Under the pieces are notes generated by a model that was given only the letters and a program-made list of their open reading frames with translations, made no database searches and had not been told where the DNA came from. From Priestia taiwanensis (GTDB lineage: Bacteria > Bacillota > Bacilli > Bacillales > Bacillaceae_G), in assembly GCF_014638355.1 (NCBI RefSeq), contig NZ_BMFK01000001.1, forward strand, positions 1,007,160-1,071,159: a DNA stretch of 64,000 nt, written 5' to 3'. Below are positions 9,313 through 17,959 of this stretch, piece by piece. Made by a program: the position numbers and the translations under genes. How positions within the stretch are numbered: the stretch's first letter is position 1; each line of letters starts with the position of its first letter.

Positions 9313-11088
9313 CTACTCTTTTTTCTCTGTTTCCTCATGAATAGGTAAATAGAAGTAAAATCTCACACCGCTCTCTTTATTCTCAACACCAAATGACACA
9401 TCATGTAGTTCAAGGATATTACGAACAATAGATAATCCTAATCCTGTTCCACCTTTGTGACGATTTCTTGAATCATCTACTCGGTAGAAACGATCCCAAA
9501 GTTTCCCCATTAATTCTTCTGGAATATGAGGCCCTTCATTTTCGATTTCAATACGCACTACCCCTTCTTCCTTTATGAGGCGGATAACAATATCACTGTC
9601 TTCGTTCCCATATCTTACCGCATTCGTAATAAAATTGGTCATTACTTGTTCAATTCGACGTCTATCTGCTACTACTTCATAATCATCATCCGTAACAAAC
9701 TCTACGTCCATATTCTTTTCTTGCAAGACGAATAATAGTTTATGATAAACATCGTCTAGTAAACCAACAATTGAGAATCTGTCTGTATCAACATGGTATG
9801 TCCCAGATTCTAGTTTCGCTAGTTCAAGCATATCGATTACTAACGTGTCCATCTTTTCGATTTCTTCTAGAATAACCTCCGTATAGTATGCTGTTCGTTC
9901 TTTTGAAATATTGTCTTTAATTCCTTCTGTATAACCTTTAATCACACTAAGTGGCGTTTTCAACTCATGAGAAACACCTGAAATAAATTCTCGACGTGTA
10001 TTTTCTAGCTTGCGTTCTTTTTCAATATCTTTTTGAAGCTGTTTGTTTGCAACTTGTAATTCATCAATTGTCTTCTTCAAATTATCAGACATCTTATTAA
10101 TACTAAGAGATAAACTTCCTATCTCATCATTGGAATTTGTCCGGATTTTCTCTGAAAAATCAAGCGAAGCCATTTTCCTCGTAACGCGGTTCATCTTAAT
10201 TAATGGATGTGTGATAATTTTTGAGAAATAAAAAGAAATAAAGATTGTTAACAATAAAGAAACAAAAAACGCATACCAATAGAAACTTTCTACTACTCCA
10301 ACGGCTTCATCTACAGGTTGTAGCGATGTCATCGTGAAAACAATTTCTTTGACCTCTTCCCCCTCTATAACCGGCTTTACAAAAATCTTATTTTTGATAC
10401 CACTCAAACTATCTGTATATTGATAAATATTAACTTGATTACGAAGTTCAAATTCTTCATTAATTAAACTCCATATCCATTTCTGCAGTCCTCTATAAAA
10501 CATGGCCAACTGAGAGGATGTAGAAATCTGATCACCACTAGGCATCGTTATTTGAACAATCTCACCTTGGATTGTGATTGGATTACGAGACCAATACTCA
10601 TCCGTCCATACCCTATGCCCTGATTGAATAATGACCGGGATAAAAGAACCATTATTATAATTACCTGTTATTTTAACCTTACTTCCTTCTTTTAATCCTA
10701 ACTTCTCTATTTCCTCTTGATCCCCACCGGCTAAAATATTTGTTAATGGTACACTTACTTCTTTATTATTATTTGTTCGAACAACAAAACCAAATAAATG
10801 CTGATAACTCTCCTGCTTCTTATCAGTCTCATCCATGCTCAAAACAACTAAATTAGCATTATTACGTTCGTAGAAATTTCGTATTTCTTCTTTTAATTGG
10901 TCCGGTTCCCATCCTTCTTTTTCATAGGCCGCTACAAATTTATTTAAAGCATTTTCAATAGAATCTTCTTTTTTCATTAAATAGAATTTCTCTAAAAAAA
11001 ATGTTTGAGCGACTGTCACAATAGAAGTAAACACACCGAATACAAGTGTAATTGCTAAGAATAACTTAAAAACAATACTTGTTCTCAT
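9313..11088 (-). CDS. Sensor histidine kinase
   Basis: A 591-residue membrane kinase. TM1 lies at about residues 7-32, followed by a long extracytoplasmic sensor region (about 33-265), TM2 (about 270-293), a HAMP linker with a coiled coil (DELQVANKQLQKD), a HisKA domain with the phosphorylated His374 in GVSHELKTPL, and a HATPase domain with the N box (NFITNAVRYG) and GGTGLGLSIV. It starts 3 nt after the response regulator stop; its GAGGTG ribosome binding site overlaps that stop, so the pair is coupled. The signal is unknown. Domain layout resembles the CssS/BaeS group, but the specific pair could not be named from sequence alone. Confidence 0.93.
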   Translation of the reverse strand: MRTSIVFKLFLAITLVFGVFTSIVTVAQTFFLEKFYLMKKEDSIENALNKFVAAYEKEGWEPDQLKEEIRNFYERNNANLVVLSMDETDKKQESYQHLFGFVVRTNNNKEVSVPLTNILAGGDQEEIEKLGLKEGSKVKITGNYNNGSFIPVIIQSGHRVWTDEYWSRNPITIQGEIVQITMPSGDQISTSSQLAMFYRGLQKWIWSLINEEFELRNQVNIYQYTDSLSGIKNKIFVKPVIEGEEVKEIVFTMTSLQPVDEAVGVVESFYWYAFFVSLLLTIFISFYFSKIITHPLIKMNRVTRKMASLDFSEKIRTNSNDEIGSLSLSINKMSDNLKKTIDELQVANKQLQKDIEKERKLENTRREFISGVSHELKTPLSVIKGYTEGIKDNISKERTAYYTEVILEEIEKMDTLVIDMLELAKLESGTYHVDTDRFSIVGLLDDVYHKLLFVLQEKNMDVEFVTDDDYEVVADRRRIEQVMTNFITNAVRYGNEDSDIVIRLIKEEGVVRIEIENEGPHIPEELMGKLWDRFYRVDDSRNRHKGGTGLGLSIVRNILELHDVSFGVENKESGVRFYFYLPIHEETEKKE

Positions 11089-11091
11089 CTG

Positions 11092-11766
11092 TTACACCTC
11101 AAACTTATAGCCCGCACGTATTACTGTTCGAATATAAATAGCTTTCTCCCCTAGCTTTTTACGTAATTTTTTAATATGGGTATCTACTGTTCGATCATCT
11201 CCGTAATAATCATATCCCCAAATTTGGTTTAATAAATTTTCACGTGATAGGACAATTCCTTTGTTTTCAATTAAGTAAGTTAGAAGCTCAAACTCTTTGT
11301 GCGTTAAAATAATCTCTTCTCCGTCTACACGGACAATACGAGATAGCTGATTTACGTCTATTCCTCCAATAGAAATTGCTCCCTCTTCTTTTCCACCTGT
11401 TCCTTCTGCACGCTTTAGCATCGCCTTAGAACGAGCCACCAATACTTTTGGACTAAATGGCTTCGTCACATATTCATCTGCACCTAACTCAAATCCTAAT
11501 AATTTATCATCTTCATCCGAGCGTGCCGTTAACATAATAATTGGTACATCCGATATTTTCCGAATTCTTCTACAGACAGACCATCCATCTAATTCTGGTA
11601 ACATAATGTCTAAAATAATAAGGTGAATTTCTTCTTCTCTAAATATGTCAATTGCTTTTTGTCCATTCTCTGCTTCAAATACGTTAAAACCTTCATTAGT
11701 GAAATAATCGACAGTTATGTCTCTTAATTTCTGTTCATCTTCGACAATTAATATATTTCGTTTCAT
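11092..11766 (-). CDS. OmpR/PhoB-family response regulator
   Basis: A 224-residue two-domain regulator, partner of the downstream kinase. The receiver has the acidic pair E9/D10, phospho-acceptor Asp53 (ILDIMLPELDG), Thr in LTARS and Lys in VTKPF. The C-terminal winged helix has the usual TVDTHIKKLRKKLG recognition helix and the terminal hairpin IRTVIRAGYKFEV. The ATG at 11766 is chosen over the upstream ATG (11802) because AAAGGTGGG lies 9 nt before it. Confidence 0.94.
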   Translation of the reverse strand: MKRNILIVEDEQKLRDITVDYFTNEGFNVFEAENGQKAIDIFREEEIHLIILDIMLPELDGWSVCRRIRKISDVPIIMLTARSDEDDKLLGFELGADEYVTKPFSPKVLVARSKAMLKRAEGTGGKEEGAISIGGIDVNQLSRIVRVDGEEIILTHKEFELLTYLIENKGIVLSRENLLNQIWGYDYYGDDRTVDTHIKKLRKKLGEKAIYIRTVIRAGYKFEV

Positions 11767-11833
11767 TAGTTTTTTCCCACCTTTACTTCTATACATCCTC
11801 ATTCTATAGTAATAACAATTTGTTGAAAAGACA

Positions 11834-11863
11834 AAAACGCCTTGTTTTCCAACAAGGCGTTTT
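11834..11863. terminator. Terminator after nrdG
   Basis: A 13-bp perfect stem aaaacgccttgtt/aacaaggcgtttt with a 4-nt loop, just past the nrdG stop on the minus strand; the T-rich tract TTTTTGTCTTTT follows in that direction. Confidence 0.85.
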
Positions 11864-11868
11864 GTCTT

Positions 11869-12318
11869 TTACGATAATCTAATAATTCGTTGATTACAAC
11901 TCCCTCTAAATGGAAGGCTTAAATCTTTTTCTTTTTCTACAAAAGGTCCATCTACTAATACATCTGCATAGGACAATAATTGAACCATATGTTCATTACT
12001 TGATTCATAGATTTTTTCTATTGTATATCCAGTATATATCCATAAGTTCTTTCCTGCTTCTTTGACCCGCTTCGCTAAAGTCTTTACTTCTTCTGCTTGA
12101 TAGAAAGGTTCTCCGCCTGAAAATGTCACGTCTGTCAACTCATTGTTCATTATCTCACAAAGAATTTCATCCGCGGACATATCGACACCGTTTTCTATAT
12201 TCCATGACTTTGGATTATGGCATCCTTTGCAAAAGTGTGGGCAGCCAGCGAAGAATATCACCGTTCTTAAACCTTCTCCATCAACAACGCTATCGTGAAC
12301 AATATTCATTACTTTCAT
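11869..12318 (-). CDS. nrdG: Anaerobic ribonucleotide reductase activating protein
   Basis: A 149-residue radical SAM enzyme that installs the glycyl radical on NrdD. The CxxxCxxC cluster motif is visible as CPHFCKGC, followed by the SAM-binding FSGGEPFYQ. Length fits the family. Its ATG overlaps the nrdD stop by 4 nt (ATGA), so expression is coupled. Works under anaerobic conditions in the cytoplasm. Confidence 0.96.
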   Translation of the reverse strand: MKVMNIVHDSVVDGEGLRTVIFFAGCPHFCKGCHNPKSWNIENGVDMSADEILCEIMNNELTDVTFSGGEPFYQAEEVKTLAKRVKEAGKNLWIYTGYTIEKIYESSNEHMVQLLSYADVLVDGPFVEKEKDLSLPFRGSCNQRIIRLS

Positions 12319-14189
12319 GAATGCTTCACCCTATCTTCCTCTTCTCGTTGCTTCGCCGTATTCCATTTTGTTAAATCCCCTACTAAATAACCTGTAATAC
12401 GTCGAATGCGCTCAATTTCAGAAGCATCTTCATTGCCACAAGCAGGGCATTGTTCATAAATAATTCCTTTATAACGACAACATTTACACGTATCAACTGG
12501 GTGATTAATTGAACCATATCCAATGTTATTCGTTGCCATAGCACGAACGATTTTGTCTAGCGCTTCAATATTGTGTGTCACGTCTCCATCTAATTCAATA
12601 TACGTAATATGTCCTGCATTACAATACGTATGAAACTTCCCTTCAATACGAATTTTATCAATGGCTTTAATAGAATAATAGACAGGAACATGGAACGAAT
12701 TTGTATAATAATCTCTATTTGTTATTCCTTCTATTTCCCCAAATTCTTCACGATCTTTCCGTGTGAACTTACCAGATAATCCTTCCGCTGGTGTTGCAAT
12801 TAAAGAGAAATTCAAGTTATATTGTTGTGTCGCATCGTCCATTCTTTCGCGCATATGACGAATAATACGTATTCCTAATTGTAAAGATTCCTCTGATTCG
12901 CCGTGATGCTTGCCAATCAGTGCAACAAGACATTCCGCTAAGCCAATAAACCCTACACTAAGAGAACCTTGCTTAATAATTTCTCGTACATGTTCATGTA
13001 ATGGCAGTTGTTCAGACCCTTTCCATACACCTTGCGTATATAAAAACTTAAAGTCAGCAACTAATTTTGATGCTTGGTACTCATAACGCTCTAACAACTG
13101 TTTAATTGCTATATCAATATATCGATCTACAGTATGGAAGAACGTTTCAACGTTCTTACTCATTAACGCTAATTTCACTAAGTTAATGGAAGTGAACGAT
13201 AGATTACCACGACCAATGGCATTTTCCTCACCATGAATGTTCCCCATAATACGTGTTCGACATCCCATATAACATACTTCACTTTCATGTGTACCATTAT
13301 AATATTGTAAATTAAACGGAGCATCCACAAAGGAAAAGTTCGGGAATAATCGCTTCGACGTCGTTTCTAACGCTAAACGATACAAATCATAATTGATATC
13401 CTCTTTCGAAAAATTAATTCCCTTCTTTACTTTGAAAATTTGAATCGGGAATATTGGCGTCTCACCGTTCCCTAAACCAGCCTGCGTAGCTAATAATAAA
13501 TTCTTTGTTAGCATGCGTCCTTCTCTCGATGTGTCCGTTCCGTAGTTAATACTAATAAACGGTACTTGCCCTCCTCCTCTTGAATGCATCGAATTTGCAT
13601 TATGAATGAATGCTTCGCATGCTTGATACACGTCACGTTCTGTTTCTTTCCAAGCAATCCCTTCTGTTTGTTCAACAGTGAGCAACATTGGATAAGATTC
13701 AATTCGTTTCTTATTCTTTTCAAATGTTTTTCGTACATACGGAGCTAAATCTATATCAAATAACGGAAATGCTTGACCGCCATGTTGCATATTTTGATTC
13801 GCCTGCAAAATAATCGCAGCTAACGCCATCGCGCTTTTAATATCTTTTGGTTCACGCATATAACCATGTCCAGTATTAAAGCCATTTTCCAGTAGTTTTC
13901 CTAAAGGTATCTGAGAACATGTAGTTGTTCCTGTTACGTAAAAATCTAAATCGTGGGGATAAATAATATTTTCTCTCATCGCTTCTTTTGTTACATCAGA
14001 TAACAAATACGTAGTTGCATATACCCGTGCACCTTCTGATCCAAACTTTCCTAATTGTCCCATTGGTGAACGACCATCAACATTCGCATTCTCTTGCATT
14101 AAGTCTTGATTGTCGACCTTCACAATGTGGTGAAACGCTTCTATTAGTCCACCTACTTGCTTGTTCTTATCATTTTTCATTGTATCCAC
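12315..14189 (-). CDS. nrdD: Anaerobic (class III) ribonucleoside-triphosphate reductase
   Basis: About 624 residues; reduces ribonucleotides to deoxyribonucleotides without oxygen. Marks are the thiyl-radical region TTTCSQIPLG, a C-terminal zinc ribbon (CKCC...CPACG) and the glycyl-radical loop RRITGYLVG near the C-terminus. The N-terminus is short and lacks a full ATP-cone, unlike the E. coli enzyme. The GTG at 14189 lies 8 nt after AAAGGAGG and is preferred to the next ATG (14180), which is too far, and to any upstream codon. nrdG overlaps its end. Two candidate NrdR boxes and a promoter lie upstream. Confidence 0.95.
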   Translation of the reverse strand: MDTMKNDKNKQVGGLIEAFHHIVKVDNQDLMQENANVDGRSPMGQLGKFGSEGARVYATTYLLSDVTKEAMRENIIYPHDLDFYVTGTTTCSQIPLGKLLENGFNTGHGYMREPKDIKSAMALAAIILQANQNMQHGGQAFPLFDIDLAPYVRKTFEKNKKRIESYPMLLTVEQTEGIAWKETERDVYQACEAFIHNANSMHSRGGGQVPFISINYGTDTSREGRMLTKNLLLATQAGLGNGETPIFPIQIFKVKKGINFSKEDINYDLYRLALETTSKRLFPNFSFVDAPFNLQYYNGTHESEVCYMGCRTRIMGNIHGEENAIGRGNLSFTSINLVKLALMSKNVETFFHTVDRYIDIAIKQLLERYEYQASKLVADFKFLYTQGVWKGSEQLPLHEHVREIIKQGSLSVGFIGLAECLVALIGKHHGESEESLQLGIRIIRHMRERMDDATQQYNLNFSLIATPAEGLSGKFTRKDREEFGEIEGITNRDYYTNSFHVPVYYSIKAIDKIRIEGKFHTYCNAGHITYIELDGDVTHNIEALDKIVRAMATNNIGYGSINHPVDTCKCCRYKGIIYEQCPACGNEDASEIERIRRITGYLVGDLTKWNTAKQREEEDRVKHS

Positions 14190-14220
14190 TATGAAAACCT
14201 CCTTTAAATAATCCAAAGAG

Positions 14221-14267
14221 ACACCATATATAGTTATTTATTTAATTTTAAACACACTATATTGTGT
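14221..14267 (-). promoter_or_regulatory. Pair of candidate NrdR boxes upstream of nrdDG
   Basis: Two near-palindromes, acactatattgtgt (14254-14267) and acaccatatatagtt (14221-14235), resemble the NrdR box acaCwAtATaTwGtgt. Their starts are 33 nt apart, about three helical turns, the spacing usual for NrdR pairs. They sit between the candidate -10 and the nrdD ribosome binding site, where binding would block transcription. The match is by eye. Confidence 0.7.
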
Positions 14268-14296
14268 TTTATTGTATTTAATTTGATTATAGTCAA
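14268..14296 (-). promoter_or_regulatory. Candidate sigma-A promoter of nrdDG
   Basis: On the minus strand, TTGACT (14296-14291) and AATAAA (14273-14268) are 17 nt apart. The -10 is a weak match; TACAAT at 14276-14271 is an alternative with a short spacer. Confidence 0.45.
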
Positions 14297-14424
14297 TAAT
14301 TTCATGGAAAACAATCTTGATTTTTTTATTTTTATCCAGAGAACTATTCGATTCTTGTTATAAGTATGTTATGATAGGACTTGGTATCTTATCGTTTTAT
14401 TGACATCTAAAGGAGAAAATGAAT

Positions 14425-15024
14425 ATGATATTTTTATTAATTATTTTAGGTTACTTATTAGGATCTATTCCATCTGGCCTTATCGTTGGTAAATTAGGAT
14501 ACGGAACAGATATACGTGATCATGGTAGTGGTAACCTAGGTGGTACGAATACCTTTCGTACACTAGGAAAGAAAGCTGGATTTATCGTGACCATCGCTGA
14601 CATTCTAAAAGGAACAATCGCAACACTCTTACCTTGGTTATTACAAGTTGATGTTAATCCATTATTTATTGGAACGTGTGCTGTTATCGGACATATGTAC
14701 CCACTATTTGCTGGATTCCGAGGTGGAAAAGCGGTCGCAACATCCGCTGGAGTTATCCTAGGATACACACCAATTATCTTTATTATCTTGTTCTTTGTCT
14801 TCATGGGATGTTTATTAACCACTAAATATGTATCTCTTTCATCGATGTTAACATCCGTAGCAGCAATCATTGCATCTGTTATTAAACATTTGACGCAAGG
14901 ATCTGACATTCCTCTTATTATTATCATGTCCTTACTTGCTGCGTTTGTCTTCTATCGTCACCGTGCAAATATTGGACGCATTCTTAAGAAAACAGAACCA
15001 AAAGTTAAGTTGTTTAAGTCTTAA
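14425..15024 (+). CDS. plsY: Glycerol-3-phosphate acyltransferase PlsY
   Basis: About 199 residues with five or more membrane helices; transfers acyl groups from acyl-phosphate to glycerol 3-phosphate, the first step of phospholipid synthesis. The three conserved PlsY motifs are visible: [11 protein letters not shown] near the N-terminus, the [12 protein letters not shown] loop, and [18 protein letters not shown]. The ATG at 14425 is 9 nt from AGGAG; the ATG two codons upstream (14419) is only 3 nt away and less likely. It is divergent from nrdD. B. subtilis plsY (yneS) lies in the same neighbourhood; the B. cereus group has several plsY copies. Confidence 0.95.
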   Translation: MIFLLIILGYLLGSIPSGLIVGKLGYGTDIRDHGSGNLGGTNTFRTLGKKAGFIVTIADILKGTIATLLPWLLQVDVNPLFIGTCAVIGHMYPLFAGFRGGKAVATSAGVILGYTPIIFIILFFVFMGCLLTTKYVSLSSMLTSVAAIIASVIKHLTQGSDIPLIIIMSLLAAFVFYRHRANIGRILKKTEPKVKLFKS

Positions 15025-15055
15025 GTCTATTTGCCTTTTGCAAATAGACTTTTTA
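15024..15055 (+). terminator. Terminator after plsY
   Basis: An 11-bp stem agtctatttgc/gcaaatagact with a 5-nt loop and a T5 run, directly after the stop codon. Confidence 0.85.
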
Positions 15056-15095
15056 ATATGAATACTATAAGAGATCACATAAAGGAGCATTCAAC

Positions 15096-15860
15096 ATGAT
15101 TATTAAATACGATTATGAATTAGAAGCATTAAAGAAAATCGGTCGCATCGTTGCATTAGCACGCGAAGAAATGAAGAAACAAGCCAAACCAGGAATGACA
15201 ACGAAGGAATTAGACTTAATTGGGAAACGTGTATTAGAAGAGCACGGTGCTACTTCTGCACCTGAAAAAGAATATAACTTCCCAGGAACAACTTGCATTA
15301 GCGTAAATGACGAAGTAGCACACGGTATTCCTAGTGACCGAGTTCTACAAGATGGTGATTTAGTTAATGTTGACGTTTCTGCAGCATTAGATGGATACTA
15401 CGCTGATACAGGCGTATCATTCGTTATCGGTGAAGGTGATGAAGTAAAAAATCGTCTATGCGAAGTTGTTCAATTAGCATTCCAAGAAGCATTAAAACAA
15501 GCTCGTGCAGGTAAAAAACAAAACCAAATTGGCCGTGTTGTTGAAAAAACAGCAAAAGAAAATGGATTTACAGTAATTAAAAACTTAACAGGCCATGGCA
15601 TTGGTAAGAGTCTTCACGAATCACCTGATCATATCTTAAACTACTACGAAGCATTCGATAACAAACTATTCAAAAATGGTACAGTTATTGCGTTAGAGCC
15701 TTTCGTTTCTGCTGGAGCACAATTTGTAGAAGAAGCTTCTGACGGCTGGACATTCAAAACACCAGATAAGAGCTTAGTAGCACAATATGAGCATACAATC
15801 GTTATTACAAAAGATGAGCCAATCATCTTAACCGCTCTTGAAGAAGATTCTTTAGCATAA
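15096..15860 (+). CDS. map: Type I methionine aminopeptidase
   Basis: A 254-residue metallo-aminopeptidase that removes the initiator methionine from new proteins. The pita-bread fold residues are visible: His in VAHGIPS, the metal-binding Asp pair in NVDVSAALDGYYADTG, His in TGHGIGKSLHE, Glu in ALEPFV and the final Glu in YEHTIV. No N-terminal zinc-finger extension. It is closer to the second Bacillus enzyme (YflG/MapB type) than to the map gene of the ribosomal protein operon, judged from its surroundings. AAAGGAG lies 8 nt before the ATG. Confidence 0.93.
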   Translation: MIIKYDYELEALKKIGRIVALAREEMKKQAKPGMTTKELDLIGKRVLEEHGATSAPEKEYNFPGTTCISVNDEVAHGIPSDRVLQDGDLVNVDVSAALDGYYADTGVSFVIGEGDEVKNRLCEVVQLAFQEALKQARAGKKQNQIGRVVEKTAKENGFTVIKNLTGHGIGKSLHESPDHILNYYEAFDNKLFKNGTVIALEPFVSAGAQFVEEASDGWTFKTPDKSLVAQYEHTIVITKDEPIILTALEEDSLA

Positions 15861-15938
15861 TTAGAAGCATATTAGTAGCATACAACATAGAGAAAACACT
15901 ATACTAGAAATGAACATTCGTTCAAGGAGGTCATAACA

Positions 15939-16229
15939 ATGAACATTACAATTGATAAGGCAGCATTTGATTTCTATAAAGAAGACTTCGGATTTGAATC
16001 TGGTGACCATGTTCGCCTATTCGTATTATACGGAGGATGTAGCGGTGTACAACAAGGATTGTCATTAGGTATTCGCCTAGATACCCCTGTTATCCCTACT
16101 ACACAAACAGTTGTAGACGGCGTTACATTCTACATCGAAGAGGATGATTTATGGTTCTTCGACGGACATGATTTACATGTGACGTACGAAGAAGGAAAAG
16201 AGTCCCCTACTTTCAACTATATTAAATAA
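15939..16229 (+). CDS. yneR: HesB/IscA-like protein YneR
   Basis: A 96-residue protein related to the HesB/IscA A-type iron-sulphur scaffold fold, but with only one cysteine (GGCSGVQQG) instead of the three that bind clusters, so cluster transfer by the usual mechanism is unlikely. It matches B. subtilis YneR in length and neighbourhood (next to plsY). Function is not known. A good AAGGAGG precedes the ATG. Confidence 0.87.
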   Translation: MNITIDKAAFDFYKEDFGFESGDHVRLFVLYGGCSGVQQGLSLGIRLDTPVIPTTQTVVDGVTFYIEEDDLWFFDGHDLHVTYEEGKESPTFNYIK

Positions 16230-16245
16230 TTTTACTTTTCCATTC

Positions 16246-16274
16246 GCCCATCACATAGTGTGATGGGCTTTTTT
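16246..16274 (+). terminator. Terminator after yneR
   Basis: A 10-bp perfect stem gcccatcaca/tgtgatgggc with a 3-nt loop, followed by TTTTTT. Confidence 0.9.
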
Positions 16275-16322
16275 CATCCCTTTCCTTACATGTATTTTTT
16301 TCCATAAATATATGTTTATCTA

Positions 16323-16380
16323 TTGTTTTACTATGTCATGACGTGATATAGTCATGGTATGACATATTTAACCATGACAT
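16323..16380 (+). promoter_or_regulatory. Promoter and overlapping palindromes of the padR operon
   Basis: TTGTTT (16323-16328) and TATAGT (16347-16352) are 18 nt apart. Two inverted repeats cover this promoter and its downstream side: tatgtcat (16332-16339) with atgacata (16359-16366), and gtcatggt (16351-16358) with accatgac (16371-16378). PadR proteins bind ATGT/ACAT-type dyads, so this is a likely autoregulatory operator. Confidence 0.7.
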
Positions 16381-16411
16381 AATTTGTTATCCCATGGAAG
16401 GAGCATTTATT

Positions 16412-16741
16412 GTGGATTGTGAAAAAGTCTTAAAAAAATACGTCCCTATGACAGAAACCGCCTTTTACATCTTACTTTCCCTAACAAGGCCGCGACATGG
16501 ATATGGCATCATTAAACACGTAAATGAAATTTCAAACGGTCGTATTCAACTTGGTTCAGGTACTGTATACGGAACATTGACGAAGATGCAAAAGGACGGT
16601 GTTATTACTGTATTTGCTGATGCAGAACGAAAAACAGTATATGAAGTAACCGAGATCGGCAAAGTACTCATTCGCGCCGAAATAACAAGACTGAAAGAAT
16701 TACATCATAACGCACTAACATACGAGGGGGAATTTACATGA
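16412..16741 (+). CDS. PadR-family transcriptional regulator
   Basis: A 109-residue winged-helix regulator. The family segments are visible: PMTETAFYILLSLTRPRHGYGI, the GRIQLGSGTVYGTLTKMQKDGVI recognition region, and the wing ERKTVYEVTEIG, followed by a short dimerisation helix. GTG at 16412 is the start, with AAGGAG 8 nt upstream; the ATG at 16394 overlaps that site and is rejected. Its end overlaps the next gene by 4 nt (ATGA). It probably represses its own operon through the dyads at 16332-16378. PadR proteins of this short type often respond to small hydrophobic or cell-envelope-active compounds. Confidence 0.92.
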   Translation: MDCEKVLKKYVPMTETAFYILLSLTRPRHGYGIIKHVNEISNGRIQLGSGTVYGTLTKMQKDGVITVFADAERKTVYEVTEIGKVLIRAEITRLKELHHNALTYEGEFT

Positions 16742-17895
16742 AGAAAGTCTATAAACCACTCTGGAGTTTTGACCTACTAAAAACAGAACAATGGTTATCA
16801 GACATGGCACTACAAGGATTCCACTTAGTAACATTCAATCGCTTAAGCCGTTGCTTTTATTTTGAAGAAAGTGTACCAAAACGAGTGACGTATCGTATAG
16901 GATTTGAGAAAAGAAATAACATATGGCCAAGTACACTATTAAATGAAGGATGGGAGAAAATCGTTCAACGCGGTGGCTGGTATATTGCAGTAAATGAGCG
17001 GCCTATAGACACCATTCGAATGTTTCCGGAACGTGAGAGTATAGTAAAGCGCAACCAAATTATTAAATATGCATTTACGGGCTTATTCGCTTATTTAGTA
17101 TTCCTTATTATCTCACTTTCTTTCGGATTAATTGCTCATATAAGCGGTGCACCTAATGTTCAAGAAAGCCCTTATTGGGCAATAACATACGCTGCATTTT
17201 TCATCGCGATTCTCCTTGCTCTGTTCATCCATCGCTGCATGAAAAAAATTAATTCAAACCATTATGTAATGATGCCTATTCATACAACTCAGCACAACAG
17301 TCTTCCTAGCACAACAAGAAAACAGCCTACAGGAGAAATAATAACAAAAATAAAATTCGGGTGGATTCATTCCCCTGATAAGCTTGAGAAATGGCTTGAA
17401 AAAATGGAGACAAACGGATTTCACCTATATCGTGTCGGTACATTTGGAATAACATTTTATTTTGTAAAAGATACCCCACGTACCATTCGTTATTGTGTGG
17501 ACTATCAAACTTTTTGCAACCATACCTACACTCAAATTCATGAAGACGCTGGATGGAAGCAGCTTTTCTCTTCCTCTGCCTCTATAGATAAATGGACAAT
17601 ATGGAGCTGTGAATACGCTGATAATGAAGCAACACCTCAAATGTACTATGATAAATCAGAACACTTAAAACAAGCTAAAAAAGTTGCTATTAGACATAGC
17701 ACTTGGCCTATTCCGTTCATTACTATCATGCTATTTAATATGTATAGCTCCTTTAACGTGATGCTTCGTGACGAAACATATTCAATTAGCCCTTTAAGTA
17801 TCTCGTTACCAATCATAGCTATTCTTCTTTTTAGTTTATTTATTGCTAAAGGATGGCTATATGTACTACGACTTAAAAAACAACATCAAAATTAA
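16738..17895 (+). CDS. DUF2812 membrane protein
   Basis: A 385-residue protein built of two DUF2812 units, each a soluble segment (KTEQWLSDMALQGFHLV and PDKLEKWLEKMETNGFHLY mark the matching starts) followed by a pair of membrane helices (about residues 105-165 and 315-375). DUF2812 proteins are usually coded next to a PadR regulator, as here, and their function is unknown. The start codon overlaps the padR stop. The duplication within one chain is visible directly from the sequence. Confidence 0.88.
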   Translation: MKKVYKPLWSFDLLKTEQWLSDMALQGFHLVTFNRLSRCFYFEESVPKRVTYRIGFEKRNNIWPSTLLNEGWEKIVQRGGWYIAVNERPIDTIRMFPERESIVKRNQIIKYAFTGLFAYLVFLIISLSFGLIAHISGAPNVQESPYWAITYAAFFIAILLALFIHRCMKKINSNHYVMMPIHTTQHNSLPSTTRKQPTGEIITKIKFGWIHSPDKLEKWLEKMETNGFHLYRVGTFGITFYFVKDTPRTIRYCVDYQTFCNHTYTQIHEDAGWKQLFSSSASIDKWTIWSCEYADNEATPQMYYDKSEHLKQAKKVAIRHSTWPIPFITIMLFNMYSSFNVMLRDETYSISPLSISLPIIAILLFSLFIAKGWLYVLRLKKQHQN

Positions 17896-17905
17896 TAGAA
17901 AAAAA

Positions 17906-17950
17906 GACTAAATGAAAAAGCAGATAATCCATCTGTTTTTTCATTTAGTC
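17906..17950. terminator. Bidirectional terminator between DUF2812 and trhO genes
   Basis: A long stem, gactaaatgaaaaa with ttttttcatttagtc, continued by cagat/atctg around a 5-nt loop. It separates two convergent genes and has A/T tracts on both sides. Confidence 0.85.
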
Positions 17951-17959
17951 CATACTAAT

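Noticed and set aside
15096-15860. Xaa-Pro peptidase instead of methionine aminopeptidase
   Set aside because: Length, lack of an N-terminal domain and the GIPS / GHGIGKSLHE pattern fit type I methionine aminopeptidase.
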